A stretch of 64,000 bases of DNA from Strigamia acuminata (GCA_949358305.1 OX442320.1:3860259-3924258), one strand, 5' to 3'; numbered from the stretch's first letter, positions 1 to 12,524 are shown. Numbers and translations are program-made. The notes: generated from the sequence alone by a model not told the origin.

Positions 1-182
1 AAGTCTGTCTTTTCTAGAAAATTGATTTGTTTACATGATCAGTTTTCCAGAAAAGTAAAATTCGCATTTTCACTTATCCAGATAACTGGGTACATGTAAA
101 CATGGTAATTGTCTACCGCAGGGTTATTCGCGTTACTGGAATTTGGTAGCTAATTACCGTTACCGTTACTAGGCAAAAAAAA
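1..182. repeat. Degenerate GTTACC-rich tract
   Basis: After an ordinary AT-rich start, irregular repeats of a TTACCGTTAC-like motif begin near position 120. The same motif resumes at about 367-560, so the MITE at 183-366 sits inside this tract. No coding potential is seen. Confidence 0.45.
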
Positions 183-366
183 GTAACTACCGTACTGCCT
201 CATTTAAACGCCCTGGTTCATTTAGCCGCCGGGCTCGAATAAACGCCGGGGGTTGGGCGGCGTTTATTGCACCGTGCGCCGCCCCGAACCGACTTTACCG
301 GGAGGGGGTCGGCCCAAAAAAAGAATTAAACGCCTGGGCGTTTAAATGAGGCAGTACGGTAGTTAC
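183..366. mobile_element. MITE with perfect 31-bp terminal inverted repeats
   Basis: The two ends are exact reverse complements over 31 bp, beginning GTAACTACCGTACTGCCTCA on the left and ending in its complement on the right. The interior is GC-rich (CGCC/GGCG blocks) and itself partly self-complementary, so the 184-bp unit could fold into a long hairpin. It has no ORF. The superfamily is not assigned because no clear target-site duplication separates from the flanking GTTAC-rich repeats. Confidence 0.8.
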
Positions 367-836
367 CAACCGTTATCGCTACATTTTAGGTAGCTACGTT
401 ACCGTTATCATTACATTACCGTTACATTTACGTTAACGTTACATTAGCTCAAATTTCCCATGTCAACTGTCAAAAAACATACACTCGTTACTGCAAAAAA
501 AGTAACAAATTACCGTTACGTTACATTGGCCAAAATAAGTAACGCGTCAGAAGCCAAGACAGTAACATTTTAAAATTATCAGTATCGGTCGACATTTTGA
601 AAGGGAATATCGGAATTAGCTGATGTAGGATAAACACTTACGGTAAGTGTTTATTATTAATAAAATATTACCATATTGATACATAGGGCGAATGTTATCC
701 TGAAGGTGGAATAAAATAGAAAATCAAGCACAAAAATAGTGTCAACAAATGCTTCATCCAAGATCCTATAAATAAATAAATAAGTATGACAAAAGCTGTA
801 AATAAAATTGACAAAATCTGATGTAATTATCAATAA

Positions 837-1117
837 TACCGTATTTTACCAAATAAGAGCCGCGGCTCAATTTTAGCCATGGCTCAATTTTAGCCGCGGC
901 TCTTATTCAAAACAGGCACTTTGAGCCGCGGCTCCAAATCGGGGGCGGCTTTTATTTCAAATAGTGGCCAATGTCAATGTTACGTTCATTGAACGTAACA
1001 TAAGCCGCGGCCATTATTCGAGGGCGGCTCTTATTTCAAGTCGTCTCGCTTAGTCGCGGCTCTTATTCGAGGGCGGCTACAATTCGAGGGCGACTCTTAT
1101 TCGGTAATAATACAGTA
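837..1117. mobile_element. TIR element, 'TACCGTATTTTACC' family
   Basis: The left end TACCGTATTTTACCAAATAA and the complement of the right end (TACTGTATTATTACCGAATA) match imperfectly. The interior carries repeated GCCGCGGCTC/GAGGGCGGCTC blocks. Related copies lie at about 36815-36913, 42380-43362 (split by another element) and 46919-47148, with a scrap near 55645-55680. It is non-coding. The TA at each end would fit a TA-targeting element, but the superfamily is uncertain. Confidence 0.65.
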
Positions 1118-1481
1118 TTTACCATTTTGTTCGTCTCCCTTTCCAGAGATGGCGCCACCTGTTGCTATCAATAATTAACCAAAAATCAAAATTATTACAT
1201 ACAAAATAAAAGCAGAAAAACTGCTAATCTTCGAGGAAATTCTCCAAACAAAACACCTTTGTTGACGTACCTCCAAACTCCAAAGCGCTCCATAATCAGC
1301 TTTTTATTCCGCGCATTCGGGACGGCGGTTTACGGCGAAAGGGAAAACCTGGAACAAAACAAAAGTTTTAAAAACGCGAAACGTTATCCCTCACTTTTCA
1401 AACCAGGTTCTGCGAGATTACAATTTGTCAAGCGAATTCAAAGCCCCCGTTGTACTGTCCACTGTCCACGTTTAAGGATTT

Positions 1482-1567
1482 GCCAAGCTGGCTCAGTTGG
1501 TCACTCCGAAATCCAGACTTATGGCCCACGTCGCTAACCGAGTCAGGTTTAAATCCGCGACACGTGA
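1482..1567 (+). repeat. tRNA-derived SINE-like segment
   Basis: A pol III A-box match (TGGCTCAGTTGG, 1489-1500) is followed about 45 bp later by a B-box match (GGTTTAAATCC, 1546-1556). Both the spacing and the order fit a tRNA gene. A convincing anticodon stem and matched acceptor stem are not obvious, so a tRNA-derived SINE head or tRNA pseudogene is more likely than a working tRNA gene. Confidence 0.5.
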
Positions 1568-3705
1568 TTCAGCTGCGTGCTTGTCCCATTGTGCGCACGC
1601 ATGCGCATTGAGGCTCACTTGCTAAATCCTAGTTAGGGCACTGCCGGGGTCACGTTTCCCCTCCCGAAAATCAATCACGGGATTATGGGAACAAGTTTTA
1701 CACAAAAACAAATAAACAAGGAAAGTGGGGCACATTTCAAACTAAAAAAGTATGAAAAAAGTAAATAAATAAAGATGGGGGAGATGGAAAGCCTGTGTAT
1801 GGATAAAATTGAGGAAAAATATAAGGTCAGATGTGTGTGGATCAGTGTTGACCTCTGGTGTTAGAGGTTGGAAAAAAAAATATGAAGGGGAGGGAAATTG
1901 AGTTATCAAATGAAGTTGGTTTTTTTGTCGATATTTGTGTCAAATTCAGCCCACAATGACCGGATTGTTCACCTAACAACACCGAGTGCTTGAGGTTTTG
2001 TTTTTTGATTTTGCCACCAGGGAGGTATCCCATAATGATTTCGTGATGCACCCACAGTGGGTCACGTCATTATTTTGTATCTAAACCTAGAAACGACTCA
2101 AAAAGATTCGGTAAAATGTGCGAAAATGTAATTGTAAACTAATTTTTTAATTTTTCGTTTCGTCCCACGAAATCGTAAACAATTATTTTCTCTCGCACAA
2201 TCGCGAAATCACCGTAATCGTGCATTTAATTTATTTTTGTATTTCGCCACCAGCTGGCGCCAGTGTTGGGGAATGTCATTCCATTCGCGCCGATGTGACG
2301 TCAGAGCAGTAGGGCGAAGGAGGCGGAGTTTTCCCACACTCGCGGCGGCACGAAAAGGCGCGTGGCGCGTGGCCGGTGAACGAACGGGGACCAGTCGGCG
2401 GACTTTGGCCGCCGGCCTGGCAACGAGGCCAGGACACGCGACGCCCTCGCGCTACTGCCGCTTCAGAGTTCACTGGCCCTCCAGCGGCAGTCGTGCGCAC
2501 ACAACGAGGACACTAGATGTCACTTACGAATAAAAATAAAATAAAAACACCAAAAACCAACACTGCGCATGCGCTAAAAATAAAAATAGAGGTTTTCGAA
2601 GCTTATTATCATATTCAACTGGTTTTATGAACGTGCTGAAACCTTTAGTGCACCGTAGATAACTGTTATTACTAAATATCGCCACCAGGATGAAATGAGC
2701 TTGACTAATATCAATGCACATTTCGAGCATAAATCACATTTATTCTCAAGGAAAATACTTGTTTTCGGGTTAATGTCGGGTGCTAGGTGGAAAAATTGAC
2801 AAGTTAATCAACAAATAGAGTGAATTTATGCCCTGGTGGCAACTAATTACAGTTATTACGAATACGAAACTGGCGTGCTGAAATTTACACTGAAAATTCG
2901 AAAATTTAACACTTCGTCACGTAAAAAAAAGCAATAAATCAAGGAAAAATCAAAACACTCGAAGATTTTACGTCTAAAAATCAAATAAAAATCGTTAAAA
3001 TTAAAGAAATCTCCACATTTCAACGTTCGATCGAACCACCTGTGGGCGGATTTTTAAATCAGCAACTAAACGCTGCACGGTGCCGGGGCAAAATATCCGA
3101 TTACGGAAGCTCTATGTAGGCCTAATGCCCCTTTTTGTGCGTTGAATCTCGCTTTTGAAAGTTGCACCCAGGGCTTGAAAGGGAAAAAAAAGTGTAAAAG
3201 AGGGGCAGATCGGGTCTATAAAGGGACCGGGAATGACCACGAACCGGGAAGTACTTTCCCCGGGTAAAAGACACGTGGATTTTTATTTTTAGCTCGTCAA
3301 CGCGGAAGTGAATGCACGTTGTAAACATGGGGAAAGAATCTTTGGTGGGAGTTCCATTGGCCTTCAATTCCCCCCTTTCGTGTGTGTTGTTGGTGTCGGG
3401 TCAAGGGTCGTCAAGAATGGCAGTGCACCAAACATGAGTGACCAAAGAATTCGATATCGTACGGTAACCTTCGGGTTGTTGGTGTTGGGAGGGTTTTTCA
3501 GGTGGGGATGGAAATGGATGTGATTTTTGAGAGAAATTTGGAAGGTTTATGATAGTCAAAATGGTCGATTTTGATGGAGGTGGGGAGTGAAATGGTAGTT
3601 GGGATAGATGGCGTTGGTTTTGATGCAAAAGGCAAAGATTTTGGTCGATTTTTGGATGTTTGGGTTTAAATAATGAACGATTGAATACAAGAGTCGACTC
3701 TTTCA
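1568..3705. other. Intergenic DNA with a GC-rich island
   Basis: No gene is recognised. A CpG-rich stretch at about 2240-2520 contains a CRE-like TGACGTCA (about 2296-2303) and a CSL-like TTCCCACA (2331-2338). GCCACCAG-type motifs recur at about 2014, 2247 and 2684. Short ORFs here overlap on both strands without domain or splice support. The island could be a regulatory module or a promoter, but nothing shows transcription. Confidence 0.35.
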
Positions 3706-3709
3706 TATA

Positions 3710-4640
3710 TATTATGATTTTAATGCAAAAATAGACGATTTTAATGCAAAAAGTCGACGATTTTAATGCAAAGTCGACTAATTTAATGCAAAAATCGACG
3801 GTTTTAATAAAAAAAAAGTCGACGATTTTAATGCAAAGTCGACTAATTTAATGCAAAGTCGACTAATTTAATGCAAAAATCGACGGTTTTAATAAAAAAT
3901 TGACTATTTAAAGCAAAATCGACGATTTTAATGCAAAAATCATCGATTTTAATGCAAAAATCATCGATTTTAATGCAAAATCATCGATTTTAATGCAAAA
4001 TCAACGATTTTTTTGCAAAAATCAACGATTTATTGCAAAAATCAACGATTTATTGCAAAAATCAACGATTTTAATGCAAAGTCGACTAATTTAATGCAAT
4101 AGTTAACGATTTTAATGCAAAGTCGACTAATTTAATGTAATAGTCGACGGTTTTATAGCAAAAAGCGACAGTTTTAATGAAAAATCAACGATTTTATTGC
4201 AAAAATCGAAGATTGTATTGCAAAAATCGACATTTTTAAAACAAAAATCGACGATTTTAAAACAAAAATCGACGATTTTAAAACAAAAAATCGACGATTT
4301 TAAAACAAAAATCGACGATTTTAAAACAAAAATCGACGATTTTAAAACAAAAATCGACGATTTTAAAACAAAAATCGACGATTTTAAAGCAAAAATTGAA
4401 GACTTAAACGCAAAAAATCAACGATTTTAATGCAAAGTCGACTAATTTAATGCAAAAGTCGACGGTTTTAAAGCAAAAAGCGACGATTATAAAGCAAAAT
4501 CGACGGTTTTAATGAAAATAGACTATTTAAAGCAAAAATCAACGATTTTATTGCAAAAATCGACGATTTTAAAGCAAGAATTCGACGATTTTAAAGCAAA
4601 AATTCGACGATTTTGTATTATTTTGGCATATTTTGAAACA
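3710..4640. repeat. 21-bp minisatellite (AAATCGACGATTTTAA type)
   Basis: About 40 variable units of roughly 21 bp, each with a self-complementary TCGACGATTTT core and a GCAAAA or ACAAAA linker. Between about 4230 and 4390 the units are almost identical. Open frames on both strands here simply follow from a period divisible by three. Confidence 0.9.
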
Positions 4641-4899
4641 AAAATCGACAATTGAAACCATAAATTGTCAATTTTATTATTTGTATCCAAAAATGGACTA
4701 CTTTGAATAACAAATGTCGATTTTTGGATTATTGTTGTACAAAAATCGGCAATTTCTACCCAAAAATCGACAATTTCTACACAAAAACCGACATTTTCTA
4801 CACAAAAATCAAACCCCAAATTCCACCAGCGCAAAACCCCCCTCAAATCCCCTCGATTCCCCCCACCGAGGGGGGTCAAAACCCCCCAAACCAAGGGGG

Positions 4900-5620
4900 A
4901 CCCCCAAACACAGGGTCCGAACGTGAAACCACAAGCAAGAAACCCACGTGACCCACCAACCAAACCAAACCAAACGCCGCGAGCCTCAATCTTATCTCCA
5001 TCTCCCATCTCGAGCGAGAAAAAGAGAAAACCTTGAAGACGATCCCTCCTTCCCCCAACCCCCTAAATCCATTCTTTATCTTATCGCATCACCATCTCCG
5101 CGCGATAGATGCGAGGCCACGATTTCTGAAGGCTCGCGCGCCCCCAGTAGCGCCGGCCTGCTCACGTGACCGACCACAGCCTACCCTCGTGCGAGGTGGC
5201 CGCAAAGCGCTGCAAAAGCGCTCCGTGCAGAGAAAGAAAGAAAGATGGACGACAGCGATAAGGCGTTTTGTCTGATTTGAGAATCTTATCGAGTTTCGCA
5301 TCTATTTTCGCTCGGTGTGGCTTTTGAGTGCGCATGCGCCAGGTGCTGTGTTGTCTCGAAAGGAATTGGTGAAAGGAGGTGAAAGGGAGAGATGGAGTTT
5401 GAGATGTTGTTTGCGTGTTTTGTCGCTAGATGGATGGGGAGATTGAGATTGGGGATGGTAGTCGCGCGACTCACACCTATTGAGAATGGGATTTGGATTG
5501 GGATGGGTGGGTTTGATGGGGGATTAAGTGGTTGGGGGTGGGGAATTGGGTTATGGGGAGATGAGGACAAGTATGTGCAGTGGATTTTATTTTATATTAT
5601 TTATATAAATGGTTTTTAAA
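4900..5620. other. GC-rich, CpG-containing island, no assigned gene
   Basis: Sequence complexity and CpG density rise from about 4900 to 5540 between AT-rich repeats. Several short ORFs overlap on both strands and none shows a recognisable domain. A short ATG-initiated frame near 5245 stops after 11 codons. This could be a promoter or first exon whose remaining exons were not found, or a regulatory island. Confidence 0.3.
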
Positions 5621-5639
5621 TTGGTGGGTGGTAAAGCCG

Positions 5640-6760
5640 GGTAAAGCGATGTTTCGTGGGTTATTTTTTTGTTTTATTTATTTGGTTTTAAATGGTTGTA
5701 AGTTGTAACCATATTTTACCGTATACATCCGTATATTCTTTTACTATTTAAATTAACTAATATTAATAAAATGAACTGTGTTAATGAATGGAAAATGATA
5801 TTAAAATGACAGTGGCGATGGCTTGTCGACGTCGGCGCGTGTTGCGATGACTTCTCACGACGATAATCGAGTGACACGCGGTCTTGTTAGGGATGGCTGT
5901 TGTACAGTCATCACATTGGGAAATACACATAGGACACCATATCATACCCCTAGACATAATAAAGCTATAATAATAACCAAACTGTGTCTTTGTTGTATTT
6001 CGTGGATAATTTCTATCGGTGTGTGTTGCGTCCAGCGCCTCGTGGCTCTCCCCCGACCACGTGGCGTCCGTCCGAACACTCACAATTATTTTTGGCCAGA
6101 TATAATTCGGTTTTCTTCACTTAAAGAATAACGGAAAATATTCCGAAATCCTATCTCTACTTCTACTCAAACTGCACGACGACAAAGAATTCGGGCAATT
6201 CTTCTGACTGCGGTCGGAAGAATTCCTTATGCTGAACTGACGACGTGGAGACTTCGGGTAATTTAGACCTTTCTCGGCTTTGGCGGCACGATGAGCTCCG
6301 TAACCTGCGATGATGTCGACTTTGGCTTTATTTCACCGGCTCTCGACAAGCTTAAGGCTCGGCTGTGGTCTCGGCTCAATTCAGTATTAACTGAGCAAAG
6401 AATAACTCACAAGACATGCAGTTTGTTGCAAGAAAGCTTTCGCTGGCTGTGAAATGAGTCCAAATAATGGCGGAAATCTTAGATCAAGAAATTGGTTTGG
6501 TTTTAGGAGATAACTTTTGTGACTGTTCGTGGCGATGATTTGGTTTTAGACTGCCTTCTCAATCTTAGACAGGATATGCATCCTGTTGAGACATAGGGGT
6601 TTGTAGGCTTGTTGCCCTGGCAACGTCCTAATTGTTCGTGGGTTTAAAATACAAACCTGCTGTGTTTTTAGTGTTTTAGGTGTTTGTGTTTTTGAATTTT
6701 TTAACATCACAAAACAAAAATACACGAATCTAAAACACTTCAAACATGACTTTTTGAATG
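5640..6760. other. Unannotated intergenic DNA
   Basis: AT-rich sequence. A moderately complex block at about 6130-6460 reads partly open in shifting frames, such as RIRAILLTAVGRIPYAELTT, and could be a decayed transposon fragment. The evidence is too weak to name a family. Confidence 0.25.
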
Positions 6761-6779
6761 CAACAAGTGGTTTTTCTGT

Positions 6780-7010
6780 AAAAATAGTGTGGTTTAGATG
6801 TAAATGGTGTAAATTGGTGTAAATTGATTTTTTTGTGTATTTCTTAATGTAAATAGTGATTTTTTTGGCATGTAAAAATTTGTGTTTTAGATGTAATTTG
6901 TGTGTTTTGGGTGTAAATTGTGTGTTTTGGGTGTAAATTGTGTGTTTGGGGTGTAAATTGTGTGTTTTGGTTGTAAATTGTGTATTTGGGGTGTAAATAG
7001 TGATTTTTTA
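6780..7010. repeat. 20-bp minisatellite (GTGTAAATTGTGTGTTTTGG)
   Basis: Clear tandem units of about 20 bp between roughly 6890 and 7000, degenerating on both sides. Confidence 0.85.
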
Positions 7011-7379
7011 ATGTACCATTTTGTGTTACAATTGAATATAATGACAAAAATGTGATTTTCAGCATAAATAAAGTGTAAATATTGTGTTACTTAGTTAAAT
7101 TTATTGATAAAGCATTGATTTTGTAGAAATTTGACTTTTTAAGTTTTATTTTTATAAAAACCTTTTATTAAAAAAAAAAGTTAACTCCATTTTGTTTGCA
7201 TAAGGTCATAAACCTTAAATAATGATTAGCCTGAACTAGATTAACTTTTTTCCTTCTTTATCTTTTTTATTAACTTTTTTTTATATTTTTCCTTTTTAAA
7301 TCTAAAAAAAAAAACATGGCACCAGGAAAACATTAAATTCATTATAAACCCATCAACCAGAACAAAATATCTCATTTTA

Positions 7380-7740
7380 GAATCACAATTAATAAATAAA
7401 AAACACAATTAAATATAAAAATAAAAATAAAAAAAAAATAAAAAAAAAATTTCTTAAAAATTCAAAATAAAAAAAAATGACTTTTTTAAAACAATATGAC
7501 TTCAAAAATAATTTTAGGCCTATTTTTCCACATAAAAATAAAAATAAAAGTAGAAAAATATTTCTTAAAAATTAAAAATCAAAAAACTAATTTTTTTTTA
7601 AAACAAAATAATTTTAGGCCTAATTTTCCACATAAAAATAAAAATAAAAATATAGAAAAACATTTCCTAAAAAATTAAAAATTAAAAAATTGAATTTTTT
7701 AAAACAAAATAATTTTAGGCCTAATTTTCCACTTCTCCCA
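7380..7740. repeat. A-rich tract with a three-copy repeat
   Basis: AAATAAAA-rich low-complexity sequence. From about 7490, a unit containing AATTTTAGGCCTAATTTTCC followed by CACATAAAAATAAAAA is repeated, the last copy incomplete. It is non-coding. Confidence 0.75.
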
Positions 7741-7789
7741 ACGCAGAGCAGGAATTACGTAACAACATTATCACTCGTTTTAATTTTTT

Positions 7790-8090
7790 ATTAATTTTTT
7801 TCATAAAATAAAAAGTTCCCCGAGTTTCCCAAATGAACTTGACCAATTAATTGGCCTTTGAGCCAATAAAACGGATCCCAGTTTGGCACTAGGAGACGCC
7901 AACAAGGGTCGGCACGCGTAGTCTGGGCGTGCAAGTCTATCACAGATTGACCTCTCCTCCACCCTTGATGACCTGGATGTTTCTCACGAGGCCCGATAGA
8001 TGGCAAACTGCCAACTAGTCTCGCACGCAGGTCCTGGGAATGGGGCAATCGCGAGATTCCGACTCAATCACTGATAGGACGAAAATAAAT
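7790..8090. other. Complex-sequence island between repeats
   Basis: About 270 bp of non-repetitive sequence, 40-50% GC, isolated between AT-rich arrays. No exon with plausible splice sites was recognised. Its isolation upstream of HES-A makes it a candidate regulatory element. Confidence 0.2.
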
Positions 8091-8364
8091 CATTTTTATT
8101 TGCACTTGTGTTTTCGTTTTATTTTTTGTTTCTTTTGTTTGTGCGTTTTATTTGGGTTTGTTTTTTGGTTTTGGATGTTAGGTGGTTGAGAAATACATTT
8201 GTTGAGTTATTTTTAACACTTTTTGAGATTATTTTTAGATTTACATTTCTGGGTTAGGAAAAAACTAATGTTATGAATCATTGAGTTCATAACTGTTTTT
8301 TTGATTTTTTTTTACGTAATCTGGATTTTCTCAAATAACATTTTTGTTGAGGAATTGTGTAAGG

Positions 8365-8975
8365 ATGATCTAAAATGGTCTAAAATGATCTAGATTATTG
8401 GTAACAGGATCAAATGACTTGAAAATGTTCAAAATGACAAAAAATGACTGAATAATGATCAAAAAATGATCAAAATGTATATAAAATGGTCTAAAAATGA
8501 TCAAAATGTGTGTAAAAGGGTCTAAAAATGATCAAAATGTATGTAAAATGGTCTAAAAATGGTCAAAATGACTGAATAATGATCCAAAATGATCAAAATA
8601 TATATAAAATGGTCTAAAAATGATCAAAATGTGTGTAAAAGGGTCTAAAAATGATCAAAATGTATGTAAAATGGTCTAAAAATGGTCAAAATGACTGAAT
8701 AATGGTCCAAAATGATCAAAAACTATGTAAAATGGTCTAAAAATGATCAAAATGTGTGTAAAAGGGTCTAAAAATGATCAAAATGTATGTAAAATGGTCA
8801 AAATGTATGTAAAATGGTCAAAATGACAAAATAATGGTCAAGAAATGATCAAGATGACTAAATAATGGTCAAGAAATGATCAAGATGACAGAATAATGGT
8901 CAAGAAATGATGAAAATGACTGAAAAATGTTCAAAAAATGATGAAAATGACTGAAAAATGGTCAAACTAACTTAA
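8365..8975. repeat. Tandem array of AAAATGATC / AAAATGGTC units
   Basis: Short units such as TGGTCTAAAAATGATCAAAA recur, and higher-order blocks of about 110 bp (note the repeated AATGTGTGTAAAAGGGTCTA) occur at roughly 8490, 8610 and 8740. Confidence 0.85.
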
Positions 8976-9109
8976 AATGGTCAAAATTTAAGAATAAAAT
9001 AATTTGGACAATTTTTCAGGACTTGATAATAAAATGTCAAAATTTCTGAAAATTTTTCTAAATTCTTCAGTAAAACATAATAATAAGGAGTTTCATAAAT
9101 GAAACCTGA

Positions 9110-9870
9110 AGGAAAAATTAAAAATAAAATTAAAAATTAAAATATTAAAAAAATTAAAAAATTAACTAAACTGACAGAAAAATGATTCACTTCATCATCA
9201 TCGAAAAGAAGGTCAATAGACAAAACGAAATACGTCGACTCCAAAACGTACAAACAGCTTAATTACACGGCCAGGAGGGAAAAACCACAAAAAAAATAAA
9301 ATAAAAACAAAAATAAAAGTTCAAACTCTAAATCAGTGCTAACCCTAATTACCCAACAAGCTCAACATCCATCCACCTGTTGCACAGAAACGCCATTCAA
9401 TTGTTAAGTCCACTCAAAATAAATTAAAAAATGAATAAAAATAAAAAATAAAAATTAGAAAAATTAAAAAAAATTATAAAAAAAATTTTTAAAAAATTAA
9501 TAAAAATTAAAAAAAAATTAAAAAAATCATAAAAAAATTTTAATAAATTAAAAAATCAATAAAAATAAAAAAAAATTAAAAAAAATTAAAAAAAAAAAAA
9601 TATATATATAAAAAAAAATCATAAAAATTAAAATAAAAAAAAAATTAATATCTCACCAAAACAAAAACATTTTTTTAGAATATTTTTAAATTTTTTCATT
9701 TTCTAAAAAAAATAAATTTAATAAAAAAAAAAATAAAAAAAAAAAAATCAATATCTCACTGAAACAAAAATAATTTTTGAAGAAATTTTTTAAAATTTTC
9801 AATTTTCTAAAAAAAAAAAAATTTTAATAAAAAAGAAAAAATCAAAATCAAAAATTCGAAAATCGAAATC
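9110..9870. repeat. A-rich low-complexity tract
   Basis: Runs of AAAAATTAAAAA and AAATAAAAA, with a short (TA)n at about 9600. It ends abruptly at the GC-rich HES-A promoter island. Confidence 0.85.
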
Positions 9871-9889
9871 TTTTCTCGCATCATAATTC

Positions 9890-10390
9890 ACGAGCGAACA
9901 AAAATTCCAGTGGAGAGCGTCGGCGCGAGGCTAGACGCCACCCAGTATCGTCTCGAGCGCGTTCCCACGGTCGGCGCGGGGCGCGCGCAGGGCACCCACC
10001 TGTAATCGTGCGATCCGTCACCCTGTTATCACGGACGGCACGCTAGGAGTGCGGAAGGGCGCCCTCTACCACACACCCCGAGGCCATGTTTACCTGTGAC
10101 TTCGCCGCTCATGCCGGAGGGGGGGCGTGGTTTTCCCACAGTCCACGATGAAACGCGCGGCACGCGCTCTTTAATGCCCGACCCCGAGGCCATCGCCTGA
10201 CGTCACCGACGCGCGCGCTCCCACCAATCACCGCGCCGCAGTCGCGCGACACCGCCGTCCGTCAAACCCAGCCTCGCCTCCCATTGGCTGCCCCCCTCGC
10301 CCCCCCTCGCCACCGCGACCCACGGCCCGAACAGTGTGGCGGCACTCACTGCACACTCCGCGTTCCAGCGCTCGTCACACCGGAATTATT
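9890..10390 (+). promoter_or_regulatory. HES-A promoter island with CSL, CRE and CCAAT motifs
   Basis: A sharp CpG-rich island directly precedes the HES-A start codon. It contains two matches to the CSL/Su(H) consensus YGTGRGAA on the minus strand (9962-9969 and 10133-10140), a CRE-like TGACGTCA (10198-10205), CCAAT motifs on both strands (about 10224 and 10281) and CACGCG sites near 10160, which are HES-type binding motifs. Notch activation through CSL and negative autoregulation are known for this family. That these sites act so here is inferred from sequence alone. Confidence 0.6.
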
Positions 10391-11387
10391 ATGACCGAGA
10401 AAATGAACAAAAACGTCGACAATCGACGGGTACGCGAGAATTTTGTCGAAAAATAATTTATTTTTATTTTTATTTATTTTTATTTAATTTAATTATTTTT
10501 TCGTGTCGTGCAGAGCAACAAACCCATCATGGAGAAGCGGCGCCGGGCGCGCATCAACAGCTGTTTAAACGATCTCAAAACGCTCATTCTGGAAGCCATG
10601 AAGAAAGACGTGAGTGAAAAACCATCCTAAAACGTTAAAAACAACCTAAATAGATTGTTTTTTACATAAATAATGGTTTGGGAGCCCCGGAATTAATTGT
10701 TTTTAACGTTTTCAGCCGTCGCGCCACTCGAAACTCGAGAAAGCGGACATTCTGGAGATGACTGTGAAATACCTGCAGAACCTGCAGCGCCAACAAGTGG
10801 CGTTGAGCGCAGCTACGGACCCGCAAGTGATCAACAAGTTCCGCGCGGGTTTCGGCGAGTGTGCGAACGAGGTGTCGCGCTACGTGTCGCGACTGGACAC
10901 TGTGGACCCGAACGTGCGTTCGGGGCTGCTCAACCACTTGTCGACGTGTTTGAACTCGGTGAGCCCTTCGCGGAACCACCACGGAACCAAGACCGCCTCG
11001 CCCGTGCACATCCAAATCCCGGGCGGAGGAGTGAGCCTCATGCCGCCGGTCGCGTGCGACGTCGTGTCCGGGATCCAGTTGGTGCCGAGCCGGCTCGCTA
11101 GCGGTGAGTTGGCGTTCCTGCTGCCCGCGTCGAGCTCGACTTCGGGGTCGCACATCGTGTACGCGGCGCGGGCGACGAGTCCCGCGCACACGGTGAGCAG
11201 CAGCACGAGCACGCTGAGCCCGATGGGAAGTGATTTCTCGGACGTTTCGTCGCCGGCGCCGAGCCCGTGGATGGGGGCGGCGTGCGCGGGCAGCGGAGGG
11301 TCGCTGGCCGGCGCCGAGAGCCCGCAGAACTTGTCCTTGACCAAAAAAGCGTGTGTTGATGAGGATTGCATGTGGAGACCGTGGTGA
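10391..11387 (+). CDS. HES-A: hairy/enhancer-of-split bHLH-Orange repressor
   Basis: Coding exons are 10391-10429, 10514-10609 and 10716-11387. All have GT/AG introns in phase 0, giving 268 residues. Exon 1 gives [13 protein letters not shown]. Exon 2 (96 bp) carries the basic region with the family-specific proline ([15 protein letters not shown]) and helix 1. Exon 3 continues with [20 protein letters not shown] (loop and helix 2), an Orange domain ([20 protein letters not shown]) and a Ser/Thr-rich spacer, and ends in WRPW, the Groucho/TLE-recruiting tetrapeptide. Proteins of this type are nuclear transcriptional repressors, usually acting downstream of Notch or in segmentation and neurogenesis. 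Introns are short (84 and 106 bp). The start is the first ATG in the GC-rich 5' exon; a second ATG lies four codons later. An ATTAAA lies at 11462. Which hairy or HES orthologue it is cannot be settled without phylogeny. Confidence 0.93.
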
Positions 11388-11489
11388 CGTGATTTGTTGG
11401 ATTTTGTATAGATTTTTATGTTTTTTAAGAGTTTTTGTATAAAAAGATGAGATATAATGTTATTAAAATAATTTTAGTACAAAAATTAT

Positions 11490-12180
11490 TCGTTTTTTTT
11501 TCTTTTTTTGGGGTTTTTTGGGTTTTTATTTGTTACTTTTCATTTTTTCGGGTTTTTCGGGTTTTTTGGGTTTTTATTTGAAACTTTTCATTATTTCGGG
11601 TTTTTTGGGTTTTTATTTGTTACTTTTTATTTTTTCGGGTTTTTTCGGGTTTTGTTTAGGTTTTTATTACGTTTTGGGTCGTTTAGGGCGGTTTTTTAAA
11701 CTTTTTTCGTTTTATTGGCAGGTTTTTTGGTTTTATTTAGGTTTTTTTGGTTTTATTTAGGTTTTTTTTCGTTTTATTGGCAGGTTTTTTGGTTTTATTT
11801 AGGTTTTTTTGGTTTTATTTAGGTTTTTTTTGGTTTTATTTAGTTTTTTTTTGGTTTTATTTAGGTTTTTTTGGTTTTATTTAGGTTTTTATGGTTTTAT
11901 TTAGGTTTTTATATTTTTATTTTATATTTTTTGGGTTTTATTTAGTTTTCTTTTTGTTTTTTTAATTTTTTTTTTGGTTTTATTTAGTTTTTTTTTGTTT
12001 TTTTTTAATTTTTTGGGGTTTTTCAGTTTTCGTTTTGGCTTTTTTCGTTCATTTTTTGACGTATTTGTTCATTTTGTTGCGTTTTTGGTTATTTTTTATT
12101 TTTTCCGGTCATTTGTTGGCTTTTTGAGTATTTTTTTTGGTATTTTTACCATTTTTCGGTGTAATTATGCTTTTTTTTGG
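11490..12180. repeat. T-rich tandem array downstream of HES-A
   Basis: Imperfect GGTTTTATTTAGGTTTTTTT and TTTTCGGGTTTTTTGGGTTT units start about 100 bp beyond the HES-A stop. Phe/Gly-rich open frames are artefacts of composition. Confidence 0.8.
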
Positions 12181-12189
12181 TGAATTCGG

Positions 12190-12520
12190 TTAGTGTTTTA
12201 TGATTGATCGTGTTTGGAAATGTGTGGAATTCAAGCACCTGTTGCTAAGGCACGTGGCATCGTTGGTGGGGCGCGTGCACGCTTCACGGACCTCGCTCCA
12301 CAGGGCGTGGGAACAAACACAAGTGCCTCTGGACCAACCAAACTGCACATGCGCCGGAATTTTTTCTCCACAACTTGTTGCTAATGAACAATCTTTTCTA
12401 TTTCCATTTTCAACACGAAATAGGGTCAAAATTGAACACCTCACCCAAAACAACAAACGAACATTGACAAATTCATCAATTTTCAACCAATTTCCAATCA
12501 ATTTTGAATCAAATTGAATC
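12190..12520. other. Complex-sequence island with one CSL-like site
   Basis: A GC-richer, non-repetitive block between arrays, with a CGTGGGAA match (12306-12313) and a CACGTG. It is open on both strands for about 100 codons but has no domain signature or splice context. It is a candidate downstream enhancer of HES-A. Confidence 0.3.
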
Positions 12521-12524
12521 AATT

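Noticed and set aside
4197-5008. Lys/Asp-rich ORF and overlapping 161-codon minus ORF
   Set aside because: Mostly the 21-bp array; the remainder has no recognised domain and frames overlap on both strands.
10662-11371. Long antisense ORFs over HES-A (175 and 163 codons)
   Set aside because: Shadows of the GC-rich HES-A coding exon on the opposite strand.
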